Source: Bacillus sp. V3B (GTDB lineage Bacteria; Bacillota; Bacilli; Bacillales; Cytobacillaceae). From it: a stretch of DNA of 46,156 nt. The stretch is from contig NZ_JAETXM010000030.1 of the NCBI RefSeq assembly GCF_024494465.1, positions 1 through 46,156 on the forward strand, read 5' to 3'. The translations under genes and the position numbers were made by a program. Below the pieces are notes generated by a model. It was given only the letters and a program-made list of their open reading frames with translations. It was not told the origin of the DNA and ran no database searches. This document shows positions 1 through 7,944 of the stretch, in pieces; the stretch's first letter is position 1; each line of letters opens with the position of its first letter.

Positions 1-158
1 TGAAGTTAAGCCTCCGGCGAGCCTTTCGATTTTTTAAAGGTCATTTATCGAGCGAGCTCGACGAGGGACAGGACGTCCTAGTCAGGCGAAAGCCACAGGA
101 TGTGGCTTTCTGAAGCGTGATAAAAATCCGGGCGCAAATTCGGCGGGGCGAATTTGAT
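1..158 (+). repeat. Dispersed structured repeat, copy 1 (3' part, cut by window start)
   Basis: This is the 3' part of a repeat found in full at 4816-5102 and 5337-5618. It starts at the internal TGAAGTTAAGCC segment and ends at the shared GAATTTGAT. It contains a hairpin of the form GAAAGCCACA-gga-TGTGGCTTTC and a second hairpin CAAATTCG/CGAATTTG near the end. It belongs to the sequence subtype of copy 3 (GAGCCTTTCGATT). No protein is encoded. Confidence 0.9.
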
Positions 159-168
159 TACTTTAAAC

Positions 169-212
169 AAGCTTCGATTTCTTAAGTTTAGTTAAGGAAT
201 CGGAGCTTTTTT
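169..212 (+). terminator. Rho-independent terminator, plus strand
   Basis: A 17-bp stem (169-185 with 192-208, two G-U type pairs) closes on a 6-nt loop and is followed by a T run. It would terminate a plus-strand transcript arriving from outside the window or from the repeat. Confidence 0.7.
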
Positions 213-302
213 CGTTTGTTCAACAGCATCATAAACAGCTAAATATATCGTGATGTTATGAAGGAATTAGGAAAGCAAAGTAAAAAGGAGTCATGATGGT
301 AC

Positions 303-339
303 AAAAAAAGACTCATACATGACGTATGAATCTTTTTTT
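303..339. terminator. Bidirectional-type terminator downstream of the LCP gene
   Basis: The stem 310-318/324-332 (one C-A mismatch, 5-nt loop) is flanked by seven A on the left and seven T on the right, so it can work on either strand. It lies about 20 nt beyond the stop codon of the minus-strand LCP gene and is its likely terminator. Confidence 0.75.
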
Positions 340-359
340 ATAGTGGGTTACTTACTACA

Positions 360-1391
360 TTAATAACCCATTGATTCTGTTGTTTCACCCGAAGTCATTA
401 CTTGTGTTAAATCTAAATGTGACTTTAAAGTAGTTTGGATTGTCCATAAATTTTCTTCATCCAATTGATAATAATAGACTCTATTTCCATTATAGTTAGA
501 AAGGTAAAGATCTTGTCCTGTTAAGGTTAATGTTTCTATATTTAAAGAAGTACCGGCTATCACATAATCAATAAAGGATTTCATCTGGGCGAAAGACAAA
601 TCGGTTGCCATATTATTACCCACAGCATCAATTAAATCACCATATTTCGTAATGGAGCCAGCGGAAGCCGCTCTATTAATAATGGCTTTTAGGATTTCTT
701 GTTGACGTTTGCCGCGTTCAATATCGCTATCCAGTTTACGAGTACGGGCCAATGCTAGAGCTTCTTCTCCATCTAAATGTTGTAATCCTTCTTGGAAGCT
801 AATAGCATCTTGACGGTCTTTAGAGTCCTGTTCTGAAAATGCATAAGGAACGTCTACCGTAATCCCATCTAACGCATCAACAATATCAATGAATGCATTA
901 AAGTTCATTTTGACATAAAAATCAACAGGGATATCTAATAGTTCTTCAACTGTTTCAATTGTTGAAAGGGGTCCTCCGTATGCGTGGGCGTGTGTAATCT
1001 TATCCTGACCACGACCTGGAATAGTAACATATGAATCTCGAGGAATACTTAGTAGTTTGATAGATTTAGCCTTTTCATTGAAGGTTGCTAGCATTAAAGC
1101 ATCCGATCTTGCATTGGTGCTAAACCCCCGCTTTTCACTATCATCGACACCAATAAATAAAACAGAAATATTATCAATATCTGGGTTTACTACACCGTTC
1201 CGTTTAGAAGATATTCGATCGATAGGGTCATAAGAATCCTCCATAGCAGTTTGTGCTTTATTATATAGGAAAGTACCGTAACTAAGAGCACTTATAGCTA
1301 TTACTAAGAGCGGTATAACAAGCCATTTAATAACCCTTTTTTTTCTTCGGGAATTTCTTTGATTGACTTTTATAGAACGCCTATTGTTCAT
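360..1391 (-). CDS. LytR-CpsA-Psr (LCP) family cell-wall polymer ligase
   Basis: This 343-aa protein has a basic cytoplasmic N-terminus, one membrane segment at about residues 23-43, and an extracellular LCP domain. Visible LCP motifs are ARSDALML, SIPRDSYV, DKITHAHAYGG and the arginine-rich TRKLDSDIERGKRQQ. LCP enzymes transfer wall teichoic acid or related glycopolymers from a lipid carrier to peptidoglycan. The start is supported by AAGGAG about 5 nt upstream of the ATG on the minus strand. In Bacillus subtilis an LCP gene likewise lies near yvyE and degS, so this is probably the positional counterpart. Which of TagT, TagU or TagV it equals cannot be told here. Confidence 0.9.
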   Translation of the reverse strand: MNNRRSIKVNQRNSRRKKRVIKWLVIPLLVIAISALSYGTFLYNKAQTAMEDSYDPIDRISSKRNGVVNPDIDNISVLFIGVDDSEKRGFSTNARSDALMLATFNEKAKSIKLLSIPRDSYVTIPGRGQDKITHAHAYGGPLSTIETVEELLDIPVDFYVKMNFNAFIDIVDALDGITVDVPYAFSEQDSKDRQDAISFQEGLQHLDGEEALALARTRKLDSDIERGKRQQEILKAIINRAASAGSITKYGDLIDAVGNNMATDLSFAQMKSFIDYVIAGTSLNIETLTLTGQDLYLSNYNGNRVYYYQLDEENLWTIQTTLKSHLDLTQVMTSGETTESMGY

Positions 1392-1514
1392 TAAGTTTCT
1401 CCTTATTTCTACAAAATATGAGCTAACCCTTATTTTACAGCCTTTTTATCATTTCGTAAAATGGAATTTTTTATAGTTTTAGTAGAATAGCGTAAATTGA
1501 TTCATTATTAATAT

Positions 1515-1555
1515 AGTAAAACCTTCCAATGGAAGTTTTACTATATTGTTTTTTC
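1515..1555. terminator. Hairpin at the 3' end of yvyE
   Basis: An inverted repeat (AGTAAAACcTTCC and GGAAgTTTTACT, one bulge, 3-nt loop) overlaps the end of yvyE. The T-rich tract lies on the plus-strand side, so its use as a yvyE terminator is uncertain. Confidence 0.4.
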
Positions 1556-2173
1556 CAAATAAACAACCTCTCCTTGACTGATCTCTCCTTGTCCATTCGT
1601 CAACTCGACCATCCAATCAACAAAACTTTGGACTTCACTTTCCTCGACATACGTCTCAATCACAACGTTATCAAGATAATGAATCTCTTTGATGGCATAC
1701 ACCGAGGAACGCAATTCATTTTCGAGTTTGCCGAGCCACGTATAATCGACTGTCGTTGACATGACTCTCGTCAGTTTCCGTTCAACGACACCAGTCGCCT
1801 CAATTCCTTCTGAAGTCGCTTTTCCATAAGCGCGAATCAGGCCGCCTGCACCGAGCTTAATGCCACCGAAATAACGAGTAATCACGACAACTGTATCCTT
1901 TAAATGTTTCTTTTTTAACACTTCAAGTATCGGAACACCTGCTGTGCCACTCGGTTCACCGTCGTCATTAGCCTTTTGGATTTGGTCGTTTTCCCCGATT
2001 AAATAGGCTGAGCAATTATGGGTAGCGTTCCAGTTTGCTTTCTTAATGGATTGGATAAATGCTTGTGCGGCCTCTTCTGTTTCGACTCTTGCCACATGGG
2101 CAATGAAACGCGACTTTTGAATGACGATTTCATGTTCGCCGTTTCCTTTGACTGTATAATAGTAGGGCAACAT
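1541..2173 (-). CDS. yvyE: YigZ/IMPACT family protein YvyE
   Basis: This 210-aa protein matches the YigZ/IMPACT (UPF0029) family throughout: an N-terminal FIAHVARVETEEAAQAFI region, AYLIGENDQIQKANDDGEPSGTAG and the signature FGGIKLGAGGLIRAYGKA, then a ferredoxin-like C-terminal half. The biochemical role is not firmly known; relatives affect translation-related GTPase or kinase regulation in other organisms. Length is normal. AAAGGAG lies about 7 nt upstream of the ATG on the minus strand. It sits divergently from degS, as in Bacillus subtilis. Confidence 0.9.
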   Translation of the reverse strand: MLPYYYTVKGNGEHEIVIQKSRFIAHVARVETEEAAQAFIQSIKKANWNATHNCSAYLIGENDQIQKANDDGEPSGTAGVPILEVLKKKHLKDTVVVITRYFGGIKLGAGGLIRAYGKATSEGIEATGVVERKLTRVMSTTVDYTWLGKLENELRSSVYAIKEIHYLDNVVIETYVEESEVQSFVDWMVELTNGQGEISQGEVVYLEKTI

Positions 2174-2742
2174 AGTACCACTCCTTTCGTTCTTTTGTAA
2201 AAACTATGTCATATAAAACGATAGTTCTAATCGTATTCACTCGATTCTTCTAAGCTCTTTGGTCAATTTTACTCATTAAATGGCTTTTTCAGGTAAAAAA
2301 GTATAATTTTTCTGAACCGTGATAGCGGTCTAGCTCTAGACTCCTTGCATGTTTCTTAGAGCAACCGTGCTGGATTCTAGTGTAATTTGTAGAATGGATG
2401 CTTCTTCTATTATAAAACGACAATGTTCTTAACATCAATTTACAATCAGAATGTAATTAAACTTTAATATGGCTGTCTTTTTTGCATGGTATAATGAACC
2501 TAATTATAAAATAAATTTTTTTAAATTTAAAAAGATACGGACAAAAACTTTTAATAATGAACGAAGTACTATGATATAGACGGTTTGTTTTGGTGTAAAA
2601 TAGGATATAAGACATAGGTGAAGCGCAAGTGTACTATATCTAATTAACGATTTTTTAACTATTAAGAAACTTATAGAACCCTATTTTCGTCTTTCACGGT
2701 AAAATAGGTGAAAAGTTCTTGTGTCCTCTGGGGGAATTCACG
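2174..2742. other. Intergenic region between yvyE and degS
   Basis: This stretch of nearly 570 bases separates two divergent genes and holds no convincing ORF. It is AT-rich. The one promoter-like element I can point to is an extended -10 (TGGTATAAT) at 2487-2495. Near 2325-2375 there is short imperfect dyad symmetry of uncertain meaning. Confidence 0.6.
2487..2495 (+). promoter_or_regulatory. Candidate extended -10 promoter upstream of degS
   Basis: The sequence TGGTATAAT matches an extended sigma-A -10 (TGnTATAAT). No good -35 is visible 17 nt upstream, which is tolerable for extended -10 promoters. The 250-nt distance to degS implies a long leader if it is used. Confidence 0.4.
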
Positions 2743-3885
2743 TTGAACATAAAGAAGTTTGATACAAAAGCACTTGATAAAATTCTTGAAAAAATGATGG
2801 AGACAGTTGGCAGCAGTAAAAGTGAAATCCTTCAAATTGGAGAAACGTGCCGACAAGACTTTGAACTTTTAACAGATGAACTAAAGGAAATAAAACAGGC
2901 CGTTCGAGATACGATTTCTGAAGGAGATCAGCTTGATAAAGAGTCTAGGTTTTCAAGGAGGCGACTCTCGGAAGTAAGTCAGCACTTTAATGACTATGAT
3001 GAATCTGAAGTCCGAGAGGCGTACGAGAAGGCCCATAAAATCCAAACGGATCTCTCCATGAATCGGCAAATGGAAAAGCAGTTGCGTGAACGTCGTGATG
3101 ATTTAGAACGTAGGATATACGGTTTGTCAGAAACCATTGAACGTGCGGATCACCTTGTCTCGCAAATAACTGTCGTTTTGAATTACTTATCGAGTGATTT
3201 AAAACAAATTGGTGAAGTGTTAGAGGATGCGAAACAAAAACAAGATTTTGGTTTGAAAATTATTGAAGCTCAAGAAGAAGAACGCAAACGGCTTTCAAGA
3301 GAAATACATGATGGCCCTGCACAAATGCTCGCGAATGTGATGATACGTTCTGATTTAATTGAACGAACGTATCAGCAACGTGGGATTGACGAAGCCATGG
3401 CTGAGATCAGGGATATGAAGAAAATGGTTCGTGATGCCCTCTATGAGGTTCGTCATATTATTTATGACTTGCGACCAATGGCCCTTGATGACTTAGGTTT
3501 AGTGCCAACGTTGAAAAAATATTTAAAAACGACTGAAGAGTATTTTAATCAATCCACTATTCAGTTTACGTGTATCGGAGAAACGAAGCGATTTCCGGCA
3601 AAATATGAAGTGGCGCTCTTTCGCTTAATTCAGGAATCGGTCCAAAATGCAATGAAGCATGCGGAGGCAAAAGAAGTGGTTGTGAAACTGGAAATTACAA
3701 GAAACCAACTTACTGTCGTCATTCGAGATAATGGAAAAGGCTTTGATATCAATAAAAGGAAGTCTAACTCCTTTGGTTTGATTGGAATGCGAGAAAGAGT
3801 CGAGATTTTAGAAGGCCAACTTTCGATTGATTCTACAGTTGGAAAGGGAACCGTCGTCTTAATTCAAGTACCATTAGCGGATTAA
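2743..3885 (+). CDS. degS: Sensor histidine kinase DegS
   Basis: This is a cytoplasmic two-component kinase of the HisKA_3 class. I place the start at TTG 2743, preceded by GGGGGA at good spacing, giving 380 aa. A longer reading begins at TTG 2719 but has no ribosome site. The N-terminal sensor half is coiled coil (about residues 20-170) with the conserved stretch QLRERRDDLERR. The phospho-acceptor motif EEERKRLSREIHDGPAQML places His at residue 189, as in Bacillus subtilis. The C-terminal ATPase has an N-box (LIQESVQNAMKHA), DNGKGFD and GLIGMRER. Its partner DegU lies 66 nt downstream, so they are very likely co-transcribed. The pair controls exoenzymes, competence and motility. Confidence 0.95.
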   Translation: MNIKKFDTKALDKILEKMMETVGSSKSEILQIGETCRQDFELLTDELKEIKQAVRDTISEGDQLDKESRFSRRRLSEVSQHFNDYDESEVREAYEKAHKIQTDLSMNRQMEKQLRERRDDLERRIYGLSETIERADHLVSQITVVLNYLSSDLKQIGEVLEDAKQKQDFGLKIIEAQEEERKRLSREIHDGPAQMLANVMIRSDLIERTYQQRGIDEAMAEIRDMKKMVRDALYEVRHIIYDLRPMALDDLGLVPTLKKYLKTTEEYFNQSTIQFTCIGETKRFPAKYEVALFRLIQESVQNAMKHAEAKEVVVKLEITRNQLTVVIRDNGKGFDINKRKSNSFGLIGMRERVEILEGQLSIDSTVGKGTVVLIQVPLAD

Positions 3886-3951
3886 GGATTTTATAGATAG
3901 GCTAAAAAAATAGAAAAGAAATAAGAAAGATGTTTTTTAGGGAGGCGGATT

Positions 3952-4638
3952 ATGTTGACAACTAAAATAGTAATTATAGATGATCACCAGTTATTCAGAG
4001 AAGGGGTTAAGAGAATACTCGAATTTGAAAAAACCTTTCAGGTAGTAGCTGAGGGGAATGACGGTAATGAAGCCCTTGAACTCGTGGAAGAGCACGAGCC
4101 CGATGTCGTGCTAATGGATATTAATATGCCGACAATCAATGGGATTGAGGCCACTCGTCAGCTAGTAGAGAAGTATCCAAACTCAAAGGTTATTATTTTG
4201 TCTATTCATGATGACGAAAACTATGTTACCCATGCATTACAGACAGGGGCAAGTGGTTATTTACTAAAAGAAATGGATGCAGATGCATTGATTGAAGCTG
4301 TAAAGGTGGTAGCTGTCGGTGGATCGTATCTGCACCCAAGAGTGACACATAATCTTGTAAATGAATATCGACGTTTATCCGCTGAGAAATCGGGTGGAAA
4401 TCAGTATATTCTACAAATGGAAGTACGTCGTCCGCTTCATTTATTAACGCGTCGCGAATGTGAAGTCCTCCAACTGTTGACTGATGGAAAAAGCAATCGT
4501 GGCATCGGTGAGGCCCTTTTCATTAGTGAAAAGACAGTTAAGAACCATGTGAGTAATATTTTACAAAAAATGAATGTAAATGACCGGACACAAGCAGTCG
4601 TTGAAGCCATTAAAAAGGGCTGGGTCGAAGTAAGATAA
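3952..4638 (+). CDS. degU: Response regulator DegU
   Basis: This 228-aa NarL/FixJ-type regulator has a receiver domain (about 1-120) with acidic pocket D10-D11, phospho-acceptor D56 in VVLMDINMP, and the conserved Lys in YLLKEM. The LuxR-type helix-turn-helix is at about 165-225 ([32 protein letters not shown]). The ATG at 3952 follows GGGAGGCGG. A strong terminator follows immediately. In Bacillus, phosphorylated DegU drives exoenzyme genes and represses or activates motility by level, while the unphosphorylated form supports competence through comK, which fits the neighbouring comF and flagellar genes. Confidence 0.96.
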   Translation: MLTTKIVIIDDHQLFREGVKRILEFEKTFQVVAEGNDGNEALELVEEHEPDVVLMDINMPTINGIEATRQLVEKYPNSKVIILSIHDDENYVTHALQTGASGYLLKEMDADALIEAVKVVAVGGSYLHPRVTHNLVNEYRRLSAEKSGGNQYILQMEVRRPLHLLTRRECEVLQLLTDGKSNRGIGEALFISEKTVKNHVSNILQKMNVNDRTQAVVEAIKKGWVEVR

Positions 4639-4645
4639 ATCTACG

Positions 4646-4672
4646 CACTCTCCATTTGGGGGGTGTTTTTTT
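4646..4672 (+). terminator. Terminator of degS-degU
   Basis: An 8-bp stem CACTCTCC/GGGGGGTG (two T-G pairs) with loop ATTT is followed by seven T, starting 8 nt after the degU stop codon. Confidence 0.85.
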
Positions 4673-4677
4673 GTTTT

Positions 4678-4808
4678 GGCTTTGTTCAATAGCCTTGTTG
4701 ATATCTTTATTGCCTTTGGAGTACGTGTGCATGACGTTATTCATTCGAATAAAACGCATGCCCACATATTCCAAAGGCAATATGTCAACATTCATTATTA
4801 ACAAAGCC
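4678..4808. mobile_element. 131-bp palindromic MITE-like element with target duplication
   Basis: The element begins GGCTTTGTT and ends AACAAAGCC. The arms stay complementary further inward, for example ATTGCCTTTGGA on the left with TTCCAAAGGCAAT on the right and GTTGATAT with ATGTCAAC. It is flanked by TTGTTTT on both sides (4671-4677 and 4809-4815), a probable 7-bp target-site duplication. It has no coding capacity and would need a transposase in trans. It lies exactly between the degU terminator T run and repeat copy 2. No second copy is seen in this window. Confidence 0.7.
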
Positions 4809-4815
4809 TTGTTTT

Positions 4816-5102
4816 TTAACTTCATTCAGCAAATGCTTTTTGTACCGAAAGCTTGCGACAGGTACAGAAGTCCTCCACTTCTGTAAGTGGGGGATGAATG
4901 CAAAAAGCTCTCTGATTCAGTGGGGGTTCAAACCCTGGCTGAATGAAGTTAAGCCTCCGGCGGATGCCTCGGATTTTTTAAAGGTCATTTATCGAGCGAG
5001 CTCGACGACGGACAGGACGTCCTAGTCAGGCGAAAGCCACAGGATGTGGCTTTCTGAAGCGTGATAAAAATCCGGGCGCAAATTCGGCGGGGCGAATTTG
5101 AT
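4816..5102 (+). repeat. Dispersed structured repeat, copy 2 (full length, 287 bp)
   Basis: Reference copy of the family. The first half (about 130 nt) is closed by TTAACTTCATTCAGC and GCTGAATGAAGTTAA. Nested inside are GCTTTTTG/CAAAAAGC, TGTACC/GGTACA and the hairpin CCTCCACTT-ctgt-AAGTGGGGG. The second half is closed by CGGATTTTT and AAAAATCCG and contains GGACGTCC, GAAAGCCACA/TGTGGCTTTC and a terminal CAAATTCG/CGAATTTG hairpin. Almost every segment pairs, which suggests a structured RNA or single-strand DNA intermediate. It resembles non-autonomous IS200/IS605-type or HEARO/omega-RNA-like elements. That assignment is inference; no ORF of such an element is present. Confidence 0.85.
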
Positions 5103-5132
5103 CAGATGAATTTGTTTCCTTCATCACCTGAT

Positions 5133-5275
5133 TGTGGATAAGTGGATAAATCTTGTGGATAATGTTTTATATACAGTGGATATATTGTGATAAACGTGTT
5201 AATAGTTGGGGACAAATTGAAAGATAATCCCTGTATAAGACGATTCATATCAACCATTTCTAAAATTGTGGATAA
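5133..5275 (-). promoter_or_regulatory. DnaA-box cluster between repeat copies 2 and 3
   Basis: Three exact copies of the consensus box TTATCCACA, read on the minus strand, lie at 5133-5141, 5154-5162 and 5267-5275. A one-mismatch copy is at 5141-5149 and a one-base-deleted form near 5186-5193. All point the same way. The surrounding 230 bp is AT-rich and lacks a credible gene. Clusters like this outside oriC bind DnaA to titrate it or regulate nearby genes. The next plus-strand gene is the sda-like gene, and sda is a known DnaA target in Bacillus subtilis. Confidence 0.75.
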
Positions 5276-5336
5276 ATACGCACCATATACTTGAAAATGG
5301 AGGATAACTGACTGAGAATCATGGGGATATCTTTTT

Positions 5337-5618
5337 TTAACTTCATTCAGCAAATGCTTTTTGTACCGAAAGCTTGCGACAGGTACAGAAGTCCTCCACT
5401 TCTGTAAGTGGGGGATGAATGCAAAAAGCTCTCTGATTCAGTGGGGGTTCAAACCCTGGCTGAATGAAGTTAAGCCTCCGGCGAGCCTTTCGATTTTTTA
5501 AAGGTCATTTATCGAGCTCGACGACGGACAGGACGTCCTAGTCAGGCGAAAGCCACAGGATGTGGCTTTCTGAAGCGTGATAAAAATCCGGGCGCAAATT
5601 CGGCGGGGCGAATTTGAT
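5337..5618 (+). repeat. Dispersed structured repeat, copy 3 (full length, 282 bp)
   Basis: Same architecture as copy 2, direct orientation, and near identical except for the GAGCCTTTCGATT segment (subtype shared with copy 1) and a 4-nt loss near ATCGAGCTCGACG. It lies between the DnaA boxes and the sda-like gene, so its insertion moved those boxes about 280 bp upstream. Confidence 0.88.
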
Positions 5619-5864
5619 AATAAATTGTGTTAATCATTATTGTTGATAAATGGCGCATACACCAAAGATTTATAAGCAACAATACGATTATTTAACATAA
5701 TCGAATAAAAAAACAAGAATTTTTTTAACGCTTCTCTCATAGGGCAATTTGGAAGTATATCATACAGGCTAATTATGAAATAATAATGACAAATAGCTTA
5801 TTTTGTTTCCATTATTAGATTAAATTAGTAAAATAATAACAGATACCTATGAGGAGGGAAAGAG

Positions 5865-6035
5865 TTGAAGGGGTTAGCGGCTTTAACCGATAAGGAATTA
5901 TGGAAAGCTTACAATCACGCCATTGAAATAAATCTTGAACAGGAATTTATTGACCAACTACAAGTTGAACTAAAGAACAGGCAAATAAAAAAGGGGCTAG
6001 ACAATCGTCCACTGTTAAAAACTGCCTATGCTTGA
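5865..6035 (+). CDS. sda: Sda-like sporulation checkpoint protein
   Basis: A 56-aa ORF starts at TTG 5865 behind GAGGAGGG. Its core, LTDKELWKAYNHAIEINL followed by EQEFIDQLQVELKNRQI, aligns with the helical hairpin of Bacillus subtilis Sda (LSDELLIESYFKATEMNL then NRDFIELIENEIKRRSL). Sda binds the dimerisation domain of sporulation kinases such as KinA and stops phosphotransfer to Spo0F when replication is disturbed. Here the C-terminus is about 10 residues longer than in B. subtilis. DnaA boxes lie upstream at 5133-5275. This assignment rests on motif similarity over about 40 residues. Confidence 0.75.
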   Translation: MKGLAALTDKELWKAYNHAIEINLEQEFIDQLQVELKNRQIKKGLDNRPLLKTAYA

Positions 6036-6077
6036 AGTTAAAAGGCAAAAGAATTTTAATCGAACATAAGCGTTAAA

Positions 6078-6135
6078 CAAACGTTTGATTGAATGATAAA
6101 AATAGAACAGACCTATCAATCAAACGTTTGATTGA
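6078..6135. promoter_or_regulatory. Twin palindromic operator-like sites upstream of comFA
   Basis: A perfect 20-bp palindrome TCAATCAAACGTTTGATTGA spans 6116-6135. A second site sharing CAAACGTTTG and the right arm ATTGA lies at 6078-6092. Centres are 43 bp apart, about four helical turns. Such symmetric sites are typical of TetR-type repressors. The two could also pair with each other as a 15-bp RNA stem between sda and comFA, but no T run follows. The second palindrome ends 21 bp before the comFA start. Confidence 0.55.
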
Positions 6136-6156
6136 TTCTTCATAAGAGGTGACCTA

Positions 6157-7776
6157 ATGCGATTTGCCTGTAGTAATGGGAAACTGATCCCTGAACCATT
6201 GTTGACCACAGAAAAAGAAACACTACCCATTTCACAGATCGAGAATCTCCCCCGACTTTCACTGAACCTTGATTATCCCTACAATAAAAACCTGCAACAA
6301 ATACTAGCTGGAAAACAACTTCTCCTCGAAGATCTTCCTTTTTCCTTAACGAGTATTCAATCTCACTACGAAAACGGCTATCTCTATTATCGAAAAAGCA
6401 TTGTGATCGAACAGAACAAACCGACATGTGTCCGCTGCGGAAACCAGGATCCTCATCTATTTGCTGCTTTTTCATGTGTGAGATGTCGTGAAGAATGTAT
6501 CTATTGCCGAAAATGCATCATGATGGGGAGAACAAGCACATGTACACCACTCGTCAGCTGGGCAGGGACTAGAGTCTTGGAACCCCAACAAAATCAAGAA
6601 GTCCTCTCGCTAATGGAATTAAACCAGCAACAAGGCAAAGAAACAGCCTCATCAATTGAAATAAAACAACGATTACTAGAGGCAAATAGTGATCCAGTAT
6701 TAACCACAAATATTTCTTCATTTCTCCAGTGGTCGGGTACTTTAGCAGCTGGGCAAAAATTTGCTTCAGATAGAGTTGTTGAAGCTGTTCGTCAGTCAGA
6801 CTCTTTACTCGTATGGGCTGTATGTGGAGCAGGGAAAACGGAGGTGCTATTTAAAGGAATCAATGCTGCTTTACTAGAAGGAAAGCGCGTGTGTCTCGCG
6901 ACGCCGAGAACCGATGTTGTATTGGAACTCGCTCCCCGTCTGAAAAAGGTTTTTCCGAACATCCCTGTTGCTGCGTTGTATGGCGGGAGTGAAGACCGTC
7001 ATCTGTTTGCCCCTTTGACTATTGCTACGACCCACCAACTGTTACGATTCTATCAAGCCTTTGACGTATTGATTTTGGACGAGGTCGACGCCTTTCCTTA
7101 TTCCGTCGACGAATCATTGCAATACGCAGTCGAACAGGCCCGCAAACCCAATTCTTCGATTGTTTATTTAACCGCGACACCGAATGAGAAATGGCAAAAA
7201 GAATGTCGGACAGGTAAAAGGCCGTTTGTGACCATTCCCGCTCGTTTCCATCGCTATTCCTTGCCTGTACCCCAGTTTGTTTGGTGTGGTAACTGGGGAA
7301 AAAAATTGAAAAAAGGAAAGTTACCACCAAACATTCTTCAGTGGATTCAAAAACGAATTCTTATCGAAAAACAAGCACTTCTTTTCTTTCCACGCATTGA
7401 ATTAATGGAAAAACTACTCCCCCTCCTCCAAAAAATACATCCAAATATTGAAGCTGTTCATTCTGAAGATCCGAAACGAAAAGAAAAAGTTCAAGCGATG
7501 CGTCAAAAAGAAATTCCTCTTCTATTAACGACAACCATTTTAGAACGAGGGGTGACATTTCCAAACATAGATGTCGCTGTTTTCGGGGCAGAGGACCGTA
7601 TTTTTACTGAAAGTGCTCTTGTCCAAATTGCTGGCCGTGTCGGTCGTAGTTCCGACCACCCAAGTGGAGACATTACCTTTTTTCATTATGGAAAAACCGA
7701 TAACATGGTCAAAGCCCGCCGCCAAATCATCCTCATGAATAAAGAAGCAAGGCAAAAAGGGTTGATTGATGATTGA
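6157..7776 (+). CDS. comFA: Competence DNA-uptake helicase ComFA
   Basis: This 539-aa protein is a superfamily 2 ATP-dependent translocase that helps pull transforming single-stranded DNA through the membrane. The N-terminal zinc module has cysteines near residues 91, 94, 107, 110, 114, 117 and 120. Walker A is VCGAGKTEV (about 222-230), Walker B is ILDEVD (305-310), motif III is LTATP (337-341), and late helicase motifs include TTTILERGVTFPNIDVAVFG and QIAGRVGRS. The start follows AAGAGGTGA. comFB is missing; comFC follows after 168 nt. In Bacillus this operon is under ComK; no clear ComK box was identified. Confidence 0.95.
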   Translation: MRFACSNGKLIPEPLLTTEKETLPISQIENLPRLSLNLDYPYNKNLQQILAGKQLLLEDLPFSLTSIQSHYENGYLYYRKSIVIEQNKPTCVRCGNQDPHLFAAFSCVRCREECIYCRKCIMMGRTSTCTPLVSWAGTRVLEPQQNQEVLSLMELNQQQGKETASSIEIKQRLLEANSDPVLTTNISSFLQWSGTLAAGQKFASDRVVEAVRQSDSLLVWAVCGAGKTEVLFKGINAALLEGKRVCLATPRTDVVLELAPRLKKVFPNIPVAALYGGSEDRHLFAPLTIATTHQLLRFYQAFDVLILDEVDAFPYSVDESLQYAVEQARKPNSSIVYLTATPNEKWQKECRTGKRPFVTIPARFHRYSLPVPQFVWCGNWGKKLKKGKLPPNILQWIQKRILIEKQALLFFPRIELMEKLLPLLQKIHPNIEAVHSEDPKRKEKVQAMRQKEIPLLLTTTILERGVTFPNIDVAVFGAEDRIFTESALVQIAGRVGRSSDHPSGDITFFHYGKTDNMVKARRQIILMNKEARQKGLIDD

Positions 7777-7944
7777 TTTATCCAATAAAAATAAAGATAT
7801 CCGTAGTTTTATCATATCTGTTATTAGATAATCATGGGAAAAATCAACAGAAAATCTACTTATCTAGTTTTTTAAAAGAGAGTCTAATCAAAAATAGCGT
7901 CTCTCTCAATAAATTCATATTTTACAAAAAGGACTGATCCATAC

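Noticed and set aside
4840-5025. Short ORFs inside the dispersed repeat (also at 42280-42501)
   Set aside because: They change or break between copies and overlie hairpin arms, so they are by-products of the repeat sequence.
5102-5353. 83-codon minus-strand ORF between repeats
   Set aside because: No ribosome site; composition is explained by the DnaA boxes and AT-rich DNA, and it runs into a repeat.
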